Assembly: GCA_047967505.1 (NCBI GenBank)
Contig: CM106541.1
DNA length: 64,000 nt
Source of the DNA: Dipteris shenzhenensis
Lineage: Eukaryota; Polypodiophyta; Polypodiopsida; Gleicheniales
Strand: one strand, 5' to 3'
In this document: positions 22,851 to 35,594 of the stretch, one piece after another
Layout of the letters: each line of letters begins with the position of its first letter
Position numbering within the stretch: the stretch's first letter is position 1
Position numbers and translations under genes: made by a program
The notes under the pieces: model-generated
The model's database searches: none
Told to the model about the DNA's origin: nothing
What the model saw: the letters and a program-made list of their open reading frames with translations, nothing else

Positions 22851-23534
22851 CTATGCCCATTACTAAAACTAGTGCTTAAAGCGCTAGCTGCAAGCCAATG
22901 CAAATAACAAAAATAAAAAAAGGAAAAAAGAGGAAGCACTTTCTTACTTCGAAAAGTCCCGCTCAGTGTTTCGTGGACTGGCCCTACAAAGGAGAGGAAA
23001 CATACCATTTTTCAGATAACTAGTTAGAGGCAGGAGGAGTTTGGAGAAGCAACTTTCCAAAGGGATTGGATTGAGGGGACAAGCATAAGCCTATAAACAA
23101 GGAGAAAGCATGAAAGGAAGGGAAAGAGGAGGAAGAGAAATACAAAAAAGAGAAGAGGTGAGTCTTCTTTCTTTCACAAATCTCATTTTTTGTTTTTAAT
23201 CTCTAAAAATTGAGCATGAAAATTAGCACATAGGCTTAACAATGCAAGGAGAAACATGCTTTAACACTCACAAAATGAAATCTCACAAAAATGAACCTAC
23301 ATTGCTTAAAGAGACACACCTTCTTGAAAAACTTCCTTTCACACAAGCAGAGAAGGAGAAGGATAGAGAGGGAGCACAAGTATTGGGAGAGGGGCTTGGT
23401 AGGAGTGAGGAGTGTGGGGAATAGAGGAGGAAAGCGAGATCACCGAATATAACATGGGAGGAGAGATTTTTGCTTTTCTCGCAATAGAGTTGTGAAAGAC
23501 GGTGTCGCGTGAGGTTTCGGGTTTTAGTCCCCCA

Positions 23535-23685
23535 ACGTCGCTATATAACGACACTAGTCAGTCACTATATAGCGATACTTATATCCTAAAAGTGTCGCTA
23601 TGTAGCAGTACTTATACCCTAAAAGTGTCGCTATATAGCGACACTTATATCCTAAAAGTGTCAGTATATAGTGACACTTATACCC
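23535..23685. repeat. Internal palindrome array of the second CACTA
   Basis: Five copies of a TCGCTATATAGCGA-like palindrome joined by ACTTATACCCTAAAAGTG spacers. It is homologous to the 8385-8470 array that separates the two genes in the first element. Confidence 0.85.
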
Positions 23686-24152
23686 TTTGCTTTCCTTTTT
23701 TGAGTTTGGGAGCAAATCTTTGCAGGTAGCACAATCGGAAAGTGCAAGAGTGCATTGTCTCAGATTGAGATGCCCTTCGCGGTGTGGCGAGAGGGCAATA
23801 TATGCTATGGGCAAGGATAAAGCCCTTGGTGACTTTATTTTTCTGATTCGAGGCCATTTCAGGGCCCATTTTGGAGGCGGAAGTTCTCTGCAAGCACTGA
23901 GAAAAAGGCCCTGTTTTTGCTGTGCGACCACTGCTTTGCAGGTCGGTGAAAACTTGTCACAGAAATTGCATCATATGCCTATGCGCAGAGATACTGGAAG
24001 TTACAGAATCATCCTTATTGCCTATTGATGCAAAATCGTCACTAGGAAGTGACTGTGTGGTCAAATACCACTTTCGTCAATTTTGCAGATTCGCTCGTGT
24101 GAGGCAGAAGCTGTGTTTTTTGCAGTGACAGAATATTTTGCAGTGTTCTGTA

Positions 24153-27100
24153 ATGGCATCTTATTCTCTTTCACATATTGTCACTGAAAAGCTTGACAAG
24201 AATAACTTCCAAGCATGGAAGTTTAGAATGACGAATTTCCTTATGGGAAAAGGCTATTGGGAGTTCATTACAATAAATAATGAAGAACCAGTTCTTCCTA
24301 ATGTTCCCAATCAACAGGAAATGCAAGCATTTAAAGGATGGCATGAGAGAGCCAGAAAATTTATGTACTGGCTGTCTATTAGTATTTCAGATTCTATGAT
24401 TGTGCATATTCAGGATGCAAGTACGCCAAAGGAGGCATGGGATACTTTGGCAAAAATGTACAGCACAAATATGCAAGCTAGGAAAATGCAGCTCAAGCAG
24501 GAGTTGCATAATGTGCAGAGAGAAAATATGAGCATCAATGACTACCACATGAAGGTGAAGAAAATTGCAGATGCACTTGCTTCCATTGGGTTGCCAGTGG
24601 AAGATGATGATTTAGTTTCTGTGACCTTGAATGGTCTAGGAAAGGATTATGCACAGTTCCGGACATCCATTGCCGTCCGTGAAAAATTTCCTGATTTTGA
24701 GGAGTTGTTTGCTCTTCTAATTTCTGAAGAGCAGAGAAATGGTGGTGCATATTCTTTAGGAGGAACTTCAAAAGAAACTGTCTTCTACTCAAATGCTGGA
24801 AGAGGTAGAGGCAAAGGTAGAGCAGGCCGCCGATCTGGAGGCCATGGTAGAAATCAGAATATGTAGCAAACTCAAGAAAACCAATCCTATGGAGGAGGAC
24901 GTGGTAACTCTAGAGGCAGGGGGAGCCAAAGAGGTCATGGTTGATGGCAAAGAGGCCAAAATCAAACAGCAATGTTGAATGCTACTACTGTGGTAAAATG
25001 GGTCATATGGCTAAAGACTGCTACAAAAAGCAGAATGACATTATGAATGGAAAATTGCAGCAGGGCAATTATGCATCCTCTAGTAGACAGGGTGATGACA
25101 AAAATGAGCATTTGTTTATGGTGCAACATATGACCAATTCTGTGACAAGTGCAGAAGAAAGCAATGATGTGTAGTACGTTGACTCAGGTGCATCAAACCA
25201 CATGACAAGTCATGCAGAATGGATGCAGGATGCAAGGAAAATGGAAAGACTAGGATTTGTGGAGACTGGTGATGATACTGCACATCCTATTGTGCAGATT
25301 GGTAAAATTCCTTTGTCTATGCAGGATGGGAAAAAGAAATACCTGTCTGATGTATTTCATGTCCCGAATATCACCAAGAACCTGGTTTCTATTGGCCAAA
25401 TGGTTGAGCAGGGCTTGCAAGTCAGATTTAATCCTCATGGATGCTTTGTTGAGGATATGAAAAATAACAGTCGCTTGATAGTAAAAGGAAAGAAGAAGGG
25501 TAGGATGCTAACGTTGGATGTGGACATGCCTGAATTGAGTGTAGCAATGTTTGCACATGGGACCGGTGTAGTTGTAGATATTGATATCTGGCATAAACAC
25601 ATCGGTCATGTTAATGTACAGTGACTTAAATCAATGCAGGCCCAAAATATTGTTGCAGGATTGCCTAAATTCAAGGTTACAGAAATGCATAAGGTATGTG
25701 AAGCCTGTCAATTTGGAAAACAGGCAAGAAAACCATTTCCTAGACATGTTCAAGAGAGTAAGAAGCCATTGGAATTAATCCACTCTGATGTGTGGACTAC
25801 TAAAGCTGCATCTATTGGAGGCTGTCATTATTTTGTCACTTTTATTGATGACTACAGTAGAAAAGTTTGGGTGTATTTTATGAAAAAGAAAAGTGAAGTG
25901 CTGGGCATTTCAAAGCTTTTAAAGCTATGGTTGAAAAAGAAACATGCGTGCAAATAAAATGCCTAAGATCAGATGGAGGGGGAGAGTACCTCTCAAATGA
26001 GTTTGCAAGGCTCCTGGAGGAGCACGGCATAAAGCAACAATATTCATGTAATCATACCCCATAGCAAAATGGACTTGCAAAAAGGAAAAACAGGCATATT
26101 GGAGAGGTATCTCGGGCCATGCTAAATGAAAAAGACCTACCAAATTATTATTGGGCTGAAGCAGTTGCTACAGTAGTTTACATAATGAATAGGACTCCCA
26201 CTACATCAATACATGGCATGACGCCAGAGGAGATGTATACTGGTAGGAAACCAGATATTTTTCATTTGAAAATTTTTTGTTGCACTACCTATGTTCATGT
26301 GCCAGATGAGTTGAGGTCCAAGTTGGTTCCAAAAGCTAAGAAGTGCATCTTTATTGGTTATTCTCTGCAGCAGAAAGGGTATAGATGCTATAACCCTTCT
26401 ACTCGTAAGTTTACAGTGACCAAAGATGTTGTTTTTGATGAGATGAGAAGCTGGTATAAACCAGTAAATGTGATTGATGATGTAGATGCACAAAATGGTA
26501 ATGCTGCACAGAATTTACAGCAGCAATCACAAAATATTAGTGGACTTGCAGTGTCCTCTAGTAGTGTTTCACATACTTTGCCATGGATAGGCAGATTGAG
26601 ATCAGGAGAATCTCCTCAAAGCAATGCAGATAATGGTATGTAGGTATCACGAAAAGGAAAAGAGAAGGTAGATCAGCCCATGTTTGATGTAAATGCAGGC
26701 CACTCTTATGTGGATGGTGAATCCAGTGGCCCAGAACAGAGCATTGATGATGAGTTGGGTATTCCTTCTGTTAGTACACCTGGAGTAAGGAAGACCAGGG
26801 ATGTTTTGAGAGCACCTGGAAGTGAGCCTATTTTGTGCAGGTCTACCAGAGCTAGGTATCCTGTGGATAGGCACAAATATGATGGATTTACAGCCATTCA
26901 CTATGCCTATATGGTCAAAGTGATACAGGAACCAAAACCCACCTCTTTTGAGCAAGCCATGGGAAAAGAAAAATGGGAGAAAGCCATGGATGAAGAAATG
27001 GATGCCTTGGAAGCAAATGCTACATGGGAATTGGTGCCTTTGCCTAAAGACAAGAATGCAATTGGCTGTAAGTGGGTTTATAAGGTGAAGCACAATGCAG

Positions 27101-28440
27101 ATGGTTCTGTGAACAAATACAAGGCAAGATTAGTTGTCAAGGGGTATGCACAGACATATGGCATTGGTTATGAAGAAACATTCAGTCCGGTTGCAAGGAT
27201 GGAAACCGTAAGAGTAGTCATTGCTATGGCTGCATCAAAGGGATGGTCTTTACATCAGATGGATGTGAAGAATGCCTTCTTGCATGGTGATTTGCAAGAA
27301 GAGGTCTTTATGGAGCAGCCACTAGGTTATGTTCATGCTATTCATCCCGAGTTTGTTTGTAGGTTGAATAAAGCCTTGTATGGCTTGAAGCAAGCACCTA
27401 GAGCATGGTCTGACAAGATAGGATAGTATCTTGTCACTGTTGGCTTTTAAATTTCCAAGGCAGATTTCTCACTTTATGTGAGAAAAACAGAGAAAGGTAT
27501 AATGCTGCTTGTCATTTATGTTGATGATTTGATCATCACAGGTCATAGTGATGAAGATATCCTTCATGTGAAAATGCTATTGAAGCAGAAGTTTGAGATG
27601 AAGGATTTGGGAGAGCTATGTTATTTCTTGGGCATTGAGGTGATTAGATCACCAAGTGGGATACGGCTCTTGTAGAGGCAGTATGGATTGGACGTGCTGT
27701 CCAAATATGGGATGACAAGTTGTAAGCCTATTTTAGTTCCTTTGGAGCAGAATGTGAAGCTAAGTGCAGATGCAGGTGAGCTTCTGGAAGACCCTACTAT
27801 GTACAGGTGCATAGTAGGAAGTTTGATTTAATATATGACTAGTATCAGGCCAGATTTGAGCTATGCTGTTGGATTGGTAAGTCAGTTTATGCAGGCTCCA
27901 AGGAAACCATATTTGGATGCGGCTAGATGCATACTCAGGTATGTGAAGTCCACATTGCAGTATGGACTATGTTATGAGGCTGGGGTTCAGATACAATTGC
28001 ATGGATACACTGATGTTGATTGGGCTGGTAGTATTTCTGATAGACGATCTACCAGTGGATATGTTTTCTCTTTTGGGAGTGCTGTAGTCACTTGGAGCAG
28101 CAAGAAACAACCTACAGTTGCCTTGTCGAGCACAGAGGCTGAGTACAGGGGTGCAGCAATGGCTGCATGTGAGGTAGCTTCATTGCATAAGCTACTTTAT
28201 GATATGCATCAGTCTACAGATGGGCTAGTTGTCATTTATTGTGACAACATGAGCAGTATACACTTGGCAAATAACCCAGTCTATTACTATGAGGTGCATT
28301 ATCACTATGTGTGGGAGAAGGTTTTACTAGGTCTTATTGATCTAGTTTATGTCAGCACAGAGGATCAGGTAGCTGACATATTCATGAAGGCATTGGGTGC
28401 TGAGAAGCTGCGCAAGTTCAGAGACCTACTTGGTGTGTAG
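24153..28440 (+). pseudogene. Copia gag-pol polyprotein, about 8 premature stops and 2 frameshifts
   Basis: Domains in order: gag from ATG 24153 (MASYSLSHIVTEKLD, UBN2), RG-rich stretch, CCHC knuckle near 24980 (CYYCGKMGHMAKDC, in a shifted frame), protease DSGASNHM near 25185, GAG-pre-integrase and integrase (HKV-type finger near 25700; DDYSRKVWVYF; SDGGGEYLSNEF after a 1-bp frameshift near 25900), RT (WVYKVKHNADG; YVDDLIITG near 27520) and RNase H (SSTEAEYRGAA near 28130). Stops lie at 24864, 25172, 25622, 26062, 26641, 27424, 27448, 27673 and 27829. Nearly all replace an expected Gln or Arg codon, and the one at 25172 replaces Trp. Confidence 0.93.
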
Positions 28441-28451
28441 GAATTGGGATT

Positions 28452-28466
28452 GAGCTCGAGGGGGAG
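28452..28466 (+). other. Polypurine tract of the Copia element
   Basis: GAGCTCGAGGGGGAG lies immediately before the LTR start TGTTGAGATATC and 12 bases after the pol stop. It primes plus-strand DNA synthesis. Confidence 0.8.
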
Positions 28467-28818
28467 TGTTGAGATATCAAGCTCCACTCATGATATGCCA
28501 GGGTGACCGTTGTGCATTTATGTCACCGACTTGTTAGCTACAGATGCGGTTGGTACACCACCCATGAATAATAGCTGGATGACAGCTATCCTTATGTACT
28601 CTAGTTCATGGCTTAGTTAGTATGCCACCTTAGTTAGCTGAGTTTGGTTTGAGACCCACATATAGGGTTCTTCTATTTCTTTGTACTAGAGTTCTTTTGG
28701 CTTTCACAACTAAGAAGAGGAAAACTGTTTTCAGCCTCCACCTTTGTGTGTATTTCCCCATTGTGTATGTGAGAAAGCTGCAAGTGAGACTCCTTCCTTC
28801 TCTCCCACTATCTTCACA
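28467..28818 (+). repeat. 3' LTR of the Copia element (about 352 bp)
   Basis: Starts TGTTGAGATATC after the polypurine tract. The end is placed at ...TCTTCACA because the following text looks like unrelated AT-rich spacer, but without the 5' LTR this border is approximate. A TATA-like motif is not obvious. Confidence 0.7.
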
Positions 28819-29185
28819 ATCCTAAAGTCACATGCCTCTATCACATGCAATCCTAAAGTCATCAATTGGAATAGTGTCAATAGATTATTTCATAATATAT
28901 AATTTAAGGAAGGCTATGGTCAATTGAAAACAAATATAATCCAATGGTCATATTCATTTGCATCCATCCTTATACTTAACCTAAGCCCATGCATCAATTG
29001 GAATTTGGAATTTAAAACACTATGCAATCCCTAAATCCATCACATTAAATTCTAAAGTCCTTAAAAAAGAATGTTACCAAAGACAAACCATATAAAGTAA
29101 ACTTTAATCATGACAAACTGTATGAAGTAAACTTTAAAAGCATTTTCTATTTGCCATTGAAATATAATTATATGCACTTTCATCA

Positions 29186-29252
<67 letters not shown>

Positions 29253-29314
29253 ACAATATTAAAAGCATTTTCTATTTGCCATTGAAATATAATTATATGC
29301 ACTTTCATCACAAG

Positions 29315-29372
<58 letters not shown>

Positions 29373-29720
29373 AAATTAAAACTTATCTCTAAAGTCAAAT
29401 TAAAGAAAAATGCTACCAAAGACAAGAAATTAAACTTTGCACATGTTTCTTCTGCACATCGTCACATAGGATTCTATTGCATATGAGACAGAGTGGTATG
29501 CCAGTTGCCATGCTCTTGATCAATTGAACTTGGTCAAGAGCACAACAAATGGCATTACCACCCAAAAGCCTATGCGATGGAGACATGGAAAAAACAAAAA
29601 CCAATCCCTAAACACAAGATATTTACAATGCACAACAAGACAGTTCTTATCCAACCCTAAACCGCAACCTGCAATTAAAAAACAATAACACATTCAGAAT
29701 ACACTGAGACATTTAAACCC
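28819..29720. other. AT-rich spacer with a duplicated microsatellite block
   Basis: 29136-29260 and 29261-29380 are a tandem copy of a ~125-bp unit (AAAAGCATTTTCTATTTGCC ...) that ends in (TC)n followed by (AC)n. Repeat lengths differ between copies. No gene signature in the rest. Confidence 0.75.
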
Positions 29721-30125
29721 CTATTGCCATCATTGCCACAATTCGCGAGTCACTATCCTCATCATGTTCATCATCAATGTCCGCATCTTCAAACCCATAT
29801 ATTATTTCTTCATCTTCCTCAGATTCATCCTCCTCATCGCTATCCTCCTTGGATGTTGCACCATGAGTCCCAGCTTCATCCTCTTCTTAAGGTTCTGGAA
29901 TCTACAATGATGGGATTGCCTTGGGTTGTATAGCATCAGGCGGGATATCATAGGTCCATCTTGGAACTCTCTCCTCATATCCAACATCTCCTAATGTTTC
30001 TAGGATTTTATGATTAGCATAGATGTACACTATGACAAGAAGTTGGGGGTCATAAACTTCACGCACCTCTTCACTTCCTACTACCTTCGAACTGAGGGAT
30101 AGAGATATTTTTCACTAGGAAAAGG
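29720..30125 (-). pseudogene. Fragment of an unrecognised gene with a long acidic tail
   Basis: One minus-strand frame is open apart from two stops. It begins near 30100, passes VYDPQLLVIVYIYANHKILE and PRWTYDIPPDAIQPKAI, and ends in a strongly acidic run (DEEDESEEDEEIIYGFEDAD) near 29730. This looks like a real protein end with an acidic tail, as in some transposase carboxy termini, but I do not recognise a family. Confidence 0.3.
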
Positions 30126-30190
30126 ACATTAACAAGAAGATTTTATAACAAGAGACCACACCATACTTTCCTCCCTTAGATGCGAATGAA
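30035..30190. repeat. Repeat shared with 36565-36730
   Basis: About 155 bp, same orientation, roughly 80% alike by eye to 36565-36730 (GACAAGAAGTTGGGGGTCAT / GACATGAAGTTAGGGGTAAT ...). The plus-strand reading KLGVINFTHLFTSYYLRTEG is conserved between the copies, suggesting both derive from a coding sequence. Confidence 0.75.
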
Positions 30191-30599
30191 CATGGTAACA
30201 TCCCAAGTGATGTTGCACTCAAGTATAGGGAGAAGGAAAGGATCGGCAAAGGCCATAATCTCAGCAAGCCACTCTGCACCAAAGAGAAGAGTGATATGTT
30301 GTTGAAAGAAGATCTTGTAGCTCAACATGACATGAACTGATATATATCGAGGAGTTTGAGGGGTTGATTGGGTCGGATGTGTAGGTTCCAAGGAAACATT
30401 GCACCTCCTTCATAGATACCTTTACACTTAGCTCAAAACACTCTCCAAACTATCATAAGACTCATAGACCCATCACTTTTAGCAAAGACATGATATAAAA
30501 TATTCAATCACATATTGAGATGCACCTTGAAATGGGCTTCGCTTTGATATAAGTTTCGTCCAAATCGTACCATCGAGCGAAAAGTTATGACAAAATACT

Positions 30600-31747
30600 G
30601 ACAAGGGGTCAAACTGTCATGAAAAACACCTACTCCTACTGGTTCCGACTTGGGAGAATACTACCTCCATGCTTAGACTTCATCAACAATCCAAGTCCCA
30701 TAGAGGTCACCTAACAGGGAAGAAGAGCCCCTTTTGTGGCTTGGGAAATAGATAAACCATGTATGTGTAATGAGCGGCCGAATAGACAACACTTTTGAGC
30801 ACTTTGGAAGAGAAAGCAATGGAAAAAGGGAAAAGACACTCAAGAGAGAGAACCTGAAGTGACCTTCATTACCAATAGAGTGAGACTCCACTCTAATGCA
30901 ACTCAAAATACTACAAACACAAGGGAGAAGAAGAGGTTTCATACATACAATAGGGAGCGGAAGCTCCAAGACTACTCATAGAGAGAGAATGAACTAGAGA
31001 GAGATGGACTCAAGAGTCTACATAAGAGAATATCTACAAGAGGGAGAGAAGGCTCATGGAAGAGGCTTGAGGAGACTAGAGCTACAACAACATGAGGCCT
31101 AATGGTGGAAGAGATGATGAACAAGGGAGAGGAGGGCTCCTTTTATAGAGATTTTGTCACCCTCCTTCACCCATTTATAATTGGTACCTGTAGATTCCTT
31201 TCCCCATCGATCACATAAGCCCATATGTCACCATCCATGTCCTTTTTGGCTACTCTTGCCATGTGTCCCATCAAAAGATGCTCAAGACTCTTAAAATATT
31301 GAGAAAGTCAAGAGTCTCCCCACATGGAGCCCATAGGGACCCTCTCTTTTCCATATGTCCACATCCTCCTTATTCCACATAGGAATTCTAGAAGGATTTC
31401 TCTTGACTCCACACTCCTCCACATGCCTTCCACATGCGTGGCATGTGATCTCTCTTATATTATTGGAACACATGGACATGAGCCCACCTCTTTATATGAC
31501 TCACTCCTCCTATTTTCCCATAATATCCCATACACAAATAACTCTCACCCCATACCAAGGTATTTATCAGTCATACACATGGTATTTACAATGATCCATT
31601 CCACTCATCCTCCCAATCCCATACAATATCTTAGAAAATAGAAATAAGTGAGAGCTGCTAGGCTATCACTTGATACTCAAACTCTTATCACACATAGAAG
31701 AAAATAATACCAATGCCAAATAAAAAATATCAATTTTTGGCATCACA
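30600..31747 (-). repeat. 3' LTR of a Tat-type gypsy element (left border approximate)
   Basis: On the minus strand the LTR starts at 31747 with TGTGATGCCAAAAATTG just after a polypurine tract. A TATA box (CTCTATAAAAGGAGCC) lies near 31138-31153, about 600 bp into the LTR. The other LTR was not found, so the end near 30600 is only a guess. Confidence 0.6.
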
Positions 31748-31761
31748 TCTTTCCCCCCCCC
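31748..31761 (-). other. Polypurine tract of the Tat-type element
   Basis: Minus strand reads GGGGGGGGGAAAGA immediately before the LTR start TGTGATG. Confidence 0.75.
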
Positions 31762-31800
31762 AGCAGATCCTCTCTAGTGACAGAGAGGGTCTGCTAGCCC

Positions 31801-34487
31801 TCAAGGTGGTCCAGCATAGAAGAATTTAAGGCGATACTCATTGGTGCATCTGGGTATCACCATGCCATCAATATCCTCAAGCTGATAGGTTCCATTGGTG
31901 ACATTCATATACTTGCTTATGGAGGCATGGCTAAAAGTAACCAACCTTTGCTTCTCTTGTGGAGTTAACCCTCGAGGAAACATGCATTCTTTCACATATT
32001 GCTGAATATCTTGCAATTTTGGCCATCCAGTGTCTACCAAAGAAACCACCCCTCGGTCTTGTACTACAATGGCTTGAGTAGCCAACTCATCTGCCCTTTG
32101 ATTTTCTTTTCTATTTATATGAACAAACTTGCAAAAATCAAATTGACCACATAGTGCCATAGCCTTTTGATTAAGCTCTTTCAAATGAGGACTTCTTGTC
32201 TTGTAATGCCCTTGCATTTGCTTTATAATAAGCTGAGAATCTCCTCTTACTTCCAATTCTTTAACTTGACATTGAAGACAACCCTCCAAACCAAGAATCA
32301 AAGCATTATACTCAGTTGCATTGTTAGTTGTGAGACCTAGAAGCTCGTCCTCTTGCCCACACCTCTTGACCTTCAAAATTCATCAAGACTATCTCCCTAG
32401 CTCCTTGTTGGCATGGACTAAAAGCCCCATCAAAATACAAAACAAGAGCTGTTGGTGGTGTCTCCCTTTCATCATTAATGTCCTCCTTATATTTTCTTTT
32501 CTTTTCTTAAATCCTGCCATCGTGTGAGAAAATCTACCATAGTGGACCTAGTGGTATTTTCAGTGACAAAAGAGAAGAGAACTCTTGAAGCTCTTACAAC
32601 CATTTTGCAAATCTCCCCCCAGGATTAGGCTTGCGGACTAGATATGCTAATACAAACTAAGAGGTAAGGAAGAAAAATGGTCGAGGTAATAAATAGGAGC
32701 GAAACTTTCTGACCGGAAACACCAAAGAGAGGGCTTGCTGCTCCATTTCTTCATACCTTGTTTCCACCTCTGTAAGCTATCGATTGCCATAATAGATGGG
32801 CTGCATTCTACCTGCCTCTCCTTTTTGTAGCAATACAGTACCAACTCAATGCAAAGATACACTTGGATTTACATAAAACTCTTGAGACCAATCAGGGGGA
32901 TTCAATATTGGGCCCTTACTCATGGCCTCCTTAAGTTGCTAAAAAGACTCTTGTTGCTCCACACCCCATTGGAAAGAAACTCCTTTTCTTGTCAACAAGT
33001 TCATGGGATGCACTATCTCTGTGAAATCATCACAAAAGCATTGATAATACTTGCTCTTTCCTAGAATCTTGTGAACACTAGTGACACTCTTAGGACTTGG
33101 CAATGCCATGATTGCTTGAACCTTGTTAGGATCCATTTGCATGCCTTCTTGAGACACAGTATGCCCCAACAAGACTACTTTTGTTTGAGCCAAATGACAC
33201 TTGCTAGGATTTAGACACCCTTTTGCTTCATCAATCCTAGCTAAGGCCATCTTTAAGTTCTCCATGTGATCTATGAGTTGAGAATAAATGCAAAAATCAA
33301 CCAAAAACACCCTTATGAACTTTCCCTAGTAAGGCTCAAGGACTTGACTCATGAACCTTTGAAATGTAGTTAGTGCACTGGTCAACCCAAAAGGCATGAC
33401 TCTAAGCAAAAACTCCCCAAGGTGTGACAAATGATGTCTTCTTTTGATCTTCCTCCCAAACATGAATCTGAAAGTACCTAGGATACCCATCACATACAAA
33501 ATACATCTCATGCCCTACCACTTGGTCTAGTATTTCATCTTGGAATGGAAAAGGAAAATGATCCCTCTTAGTGCATGCATTCAAAGGGCGAAAGTCCACA
33601 CAAACCCGCCACTTATTTCCTTGCTTTAGTGTGACAACAAGAGGAGATATCCATTCTGAATCATCAACAGGAAAGATCAATCCCGCCTCAAATAGTTGTT
33701 ACCTCTTTCTTTAGTGCCTCAACTTGGATCACTCCCAATCACCTTAAACGTCGCACAACTGGCTTGCTTTCTAGCTTCACCTCAATCTTGTGCTCCACAA
33801 GAGAGATTGGTCGAACCTGTGAATAGCTTGTTGCAAAGAGAAATGGAAAATCATCTAACATATCCAAGTAGTGGAGCTTCTCACGACCTAATAGAGAATC
33901 ACCAAGAAGCTCTCCATTGCATTGGCATCATTTAGTGTGCTCCACATCCTCCACATGAAGTGTCTCTACAAGGTCTTCTTGCACCACCACCTTGTTCCTT
34001 CCTGACTCATCTCGATCAAGACCAAGACAAAGACCAAAGGCCACTCCTTCCACCTCACCCTCTGAGCTAGACTCCTTGGAGCTACACCTTCTCTTCTTTG
34101 TCATCGGTTAAAACTCTCTGATGTTGAAGACTCCTCCTTGACAACTTCCTTTTTGCAACTTCTGATGTTGTAGTGCACCTTCTTATCATTTCCTTGCAAA
34201 ATCAATTCTCTAATATCCCACTTTTGAACAGCCTTCACCTTGCGTAGCCAAGGCCTTCCCAAAATCAATGGATAGGCAAGTGCATCTGGCTTCATAGGGA
34301 TCACTTGAAAAGTAGTTGGCAAAAAAATTCCACATACATCCACTTCTAGATTCTTCACAACTCCCAAGGTCTTAACCCTAGTGTTGTCAGCCAATTTGAT
34401 GTGATAAGGAGAGGTAGTATTGTCTACAACAACTCTATCTAAAATGACTAGCATGGCAAGCATTCTAGATTGCAGCCACAGTGACAA
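31801..34487 (-). pseudogene. Tat-type pol: protease, RT, RNase H and archaeal-type RNase H
   Basis: 34487-34101 is the retropepsin-like part (ILGRPWLRKVKAVQKWDIRE), with its amino end lost. 33680-33410 is the RT amino half (WISPLVVTLKQGNKWRVCVD). The catalytic aspartates near 33310 are changed (LVDF where xxDD is expected). 33310-32939 is the RT thumb (LLGHTVSQEGMQMDPNKVQA). 32939-32650 is the first RNase H with stops. 32376-31801 is the second RNase H (NNATEYNALILGLEGCLQ, RGDSQLIIKQMQG, NRKENQRADELA). Stops and frame changes throughout. Confidence 0.88.
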
Positions 34488-34499
34488 CCATCTTCTACT

Positions 34500-35230
34500 A
34501 ACAATCTAGCAAAACGACCAAAAGAACCGGTAGCAAATCTGCACCAACCAACACAGAGGCAACTCACAAAACAATAGCACAACACCTCCACCATCTCCCA
34601 ACACAACTGCCAGTGAATCAAGCACTTGATAGCCACAATGCAGCTTCAATGGCCAACCCACGAAGCGTTACTACAACAAGCTTCAATAGCCAAGTGACTA
34701 TGCATTACGACTAGCACCACCTTGCAAACATATCAGCCACAAGCAACACCAAGGCAAGCGACTCACAGGACTTACCATCGAGCATGATGGACTTCCAGAG
34801 GAGGTGATGGAATCTCTAAGATTTTGTCGCATCTTCAAGGTTTCGTGGAACATTATCTCCACCGAGAGTTAACTTTCTCATTAAGGCATGGCGCTCTCTG
34901 AACCATAGCAGGGATTGGCCATCGACTTGCCATCTGGCACCCCATCATAATATGCCATGTCATTATTGGCCTCTTACCATGCCATGTCATCAGTACCCCA
35001 TCTATTTCTACATGGTAACCCAATCCATACTCTCTCCATACTGCCACATGGCACCCTATCTACATTGCCACATCACCATATACTACCATGTTAGTAGTCT
35101 AGTCAATAGTTGCATGTGACCATCCATGTCATCCTACCATGTAAGCATCCACATCAACATGTCCATGTCATCATGACACATCATCAGTACCACGTGAGCA
35201 AGGCCTACCACCTCATCATGGCCACATGGC
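34500..35230 (-). other. Leader of the Tat-type element
   Basis: Repetitive GTTG/TGTTG-rich part (34500-34790), then TTCCACGAAACCTTGAAGATG (about 34850) and a run of degenerate TGATGTGGCA/ACATGGCA units (34880-35230). The same order of blocks occurs in the opposite orientation at 36740-37900. No gag could be found. Confidence 0.55.
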
Positions 35231-35594
35231 ATAGTCCCCTGTTAGAAACTATTATCTCTCCGTAGTCACACTTTGCATGCTACATGTGCACAGTGCTACC
35301 ACCTCCTTAACTCTGCATGTTACTCCTCTTGTCACATCATCATTTTCACATTTTTTCCCCCTCCATCTAGATCAACTCGTATCTCTTGGTCCCAAAAGAA
35401 TTTGAGGGTGCTCCAAAAAGGAAAAGCACGGTGAAAGAAGCTAAGTTGCACTAATTTGCCCGAATTTCTTTTAATTCAAAAAAATGGGTCAAAAACACAT
35501 TTTTTTAAATTTAAAATGGAATTATCATTTTTTATTCATCTTTCTTAAAATGCAGCAACAACTGATTTTAATGTTTGTTGTTTATTAAAGGTTG

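Larger units (their letters stand above)
20156..23690 (-). mobile_element. Second CACTA element, inverted, internally deleted and truncated
   Basis: It starts at 20156 with CACTACAAGGCACAGGCCC, the same terminus as the right end of the 4072-13870 element, and runs in the opposite direction. The probable target base triplet is AGA (20153-20155). Homologous parts in order are the subterminal palindromes, 3' repeat, TnpA exons 3 and 2, hairpin array, leader exons and internal palindrome array. Missing are TnpA exon 1 (the hairpin array runs straight into exon 2 near 21345) and the whole TNP2 half with its terminus. The junction with the following Copia fragment is at about 23690. Confidence 0.9.
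23691..28818 (+). mobile_element. Ty1/Copia retrotransposon, 5'-truncated
   Basis: A leader-like region (23691-24152) precedes gag-pol (24153-28440), a polypurine tract and a 3' LTR. No 5' LTR (expected start TGTTGAGATATC) and no primer binding site are present upstream, so the 5' end was lost at the junction with the CACTA at about 23690. No matching target duplication can be identified. Confidence 0.85.
31748..35230 (-). mobile_element. Ty3/gypsy Tat-lineage element, internally deleted
   Basis: Read on the minus strand: leader (35230-34500), protease, RT, two RNase H domains, then polypurine tract and 3' LTR. The second, archaeal-type RNase H after the usual gypsy RNase H is the hallmark of the Tat/Ogre lineage. 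The gag domain and the integrase are missing, so at least two deletions occurred. The leader is rich in TGATGTGGCA-like repeats. Confidence 0.8.

Noticed and set aside
23691-24152. Possible 5' LTR of the plus-strand Copia
   Set aside because: It does not begin with or contain the TGTTGAGATATC start of the 3' LTR, and no primer binding site precedes gag.
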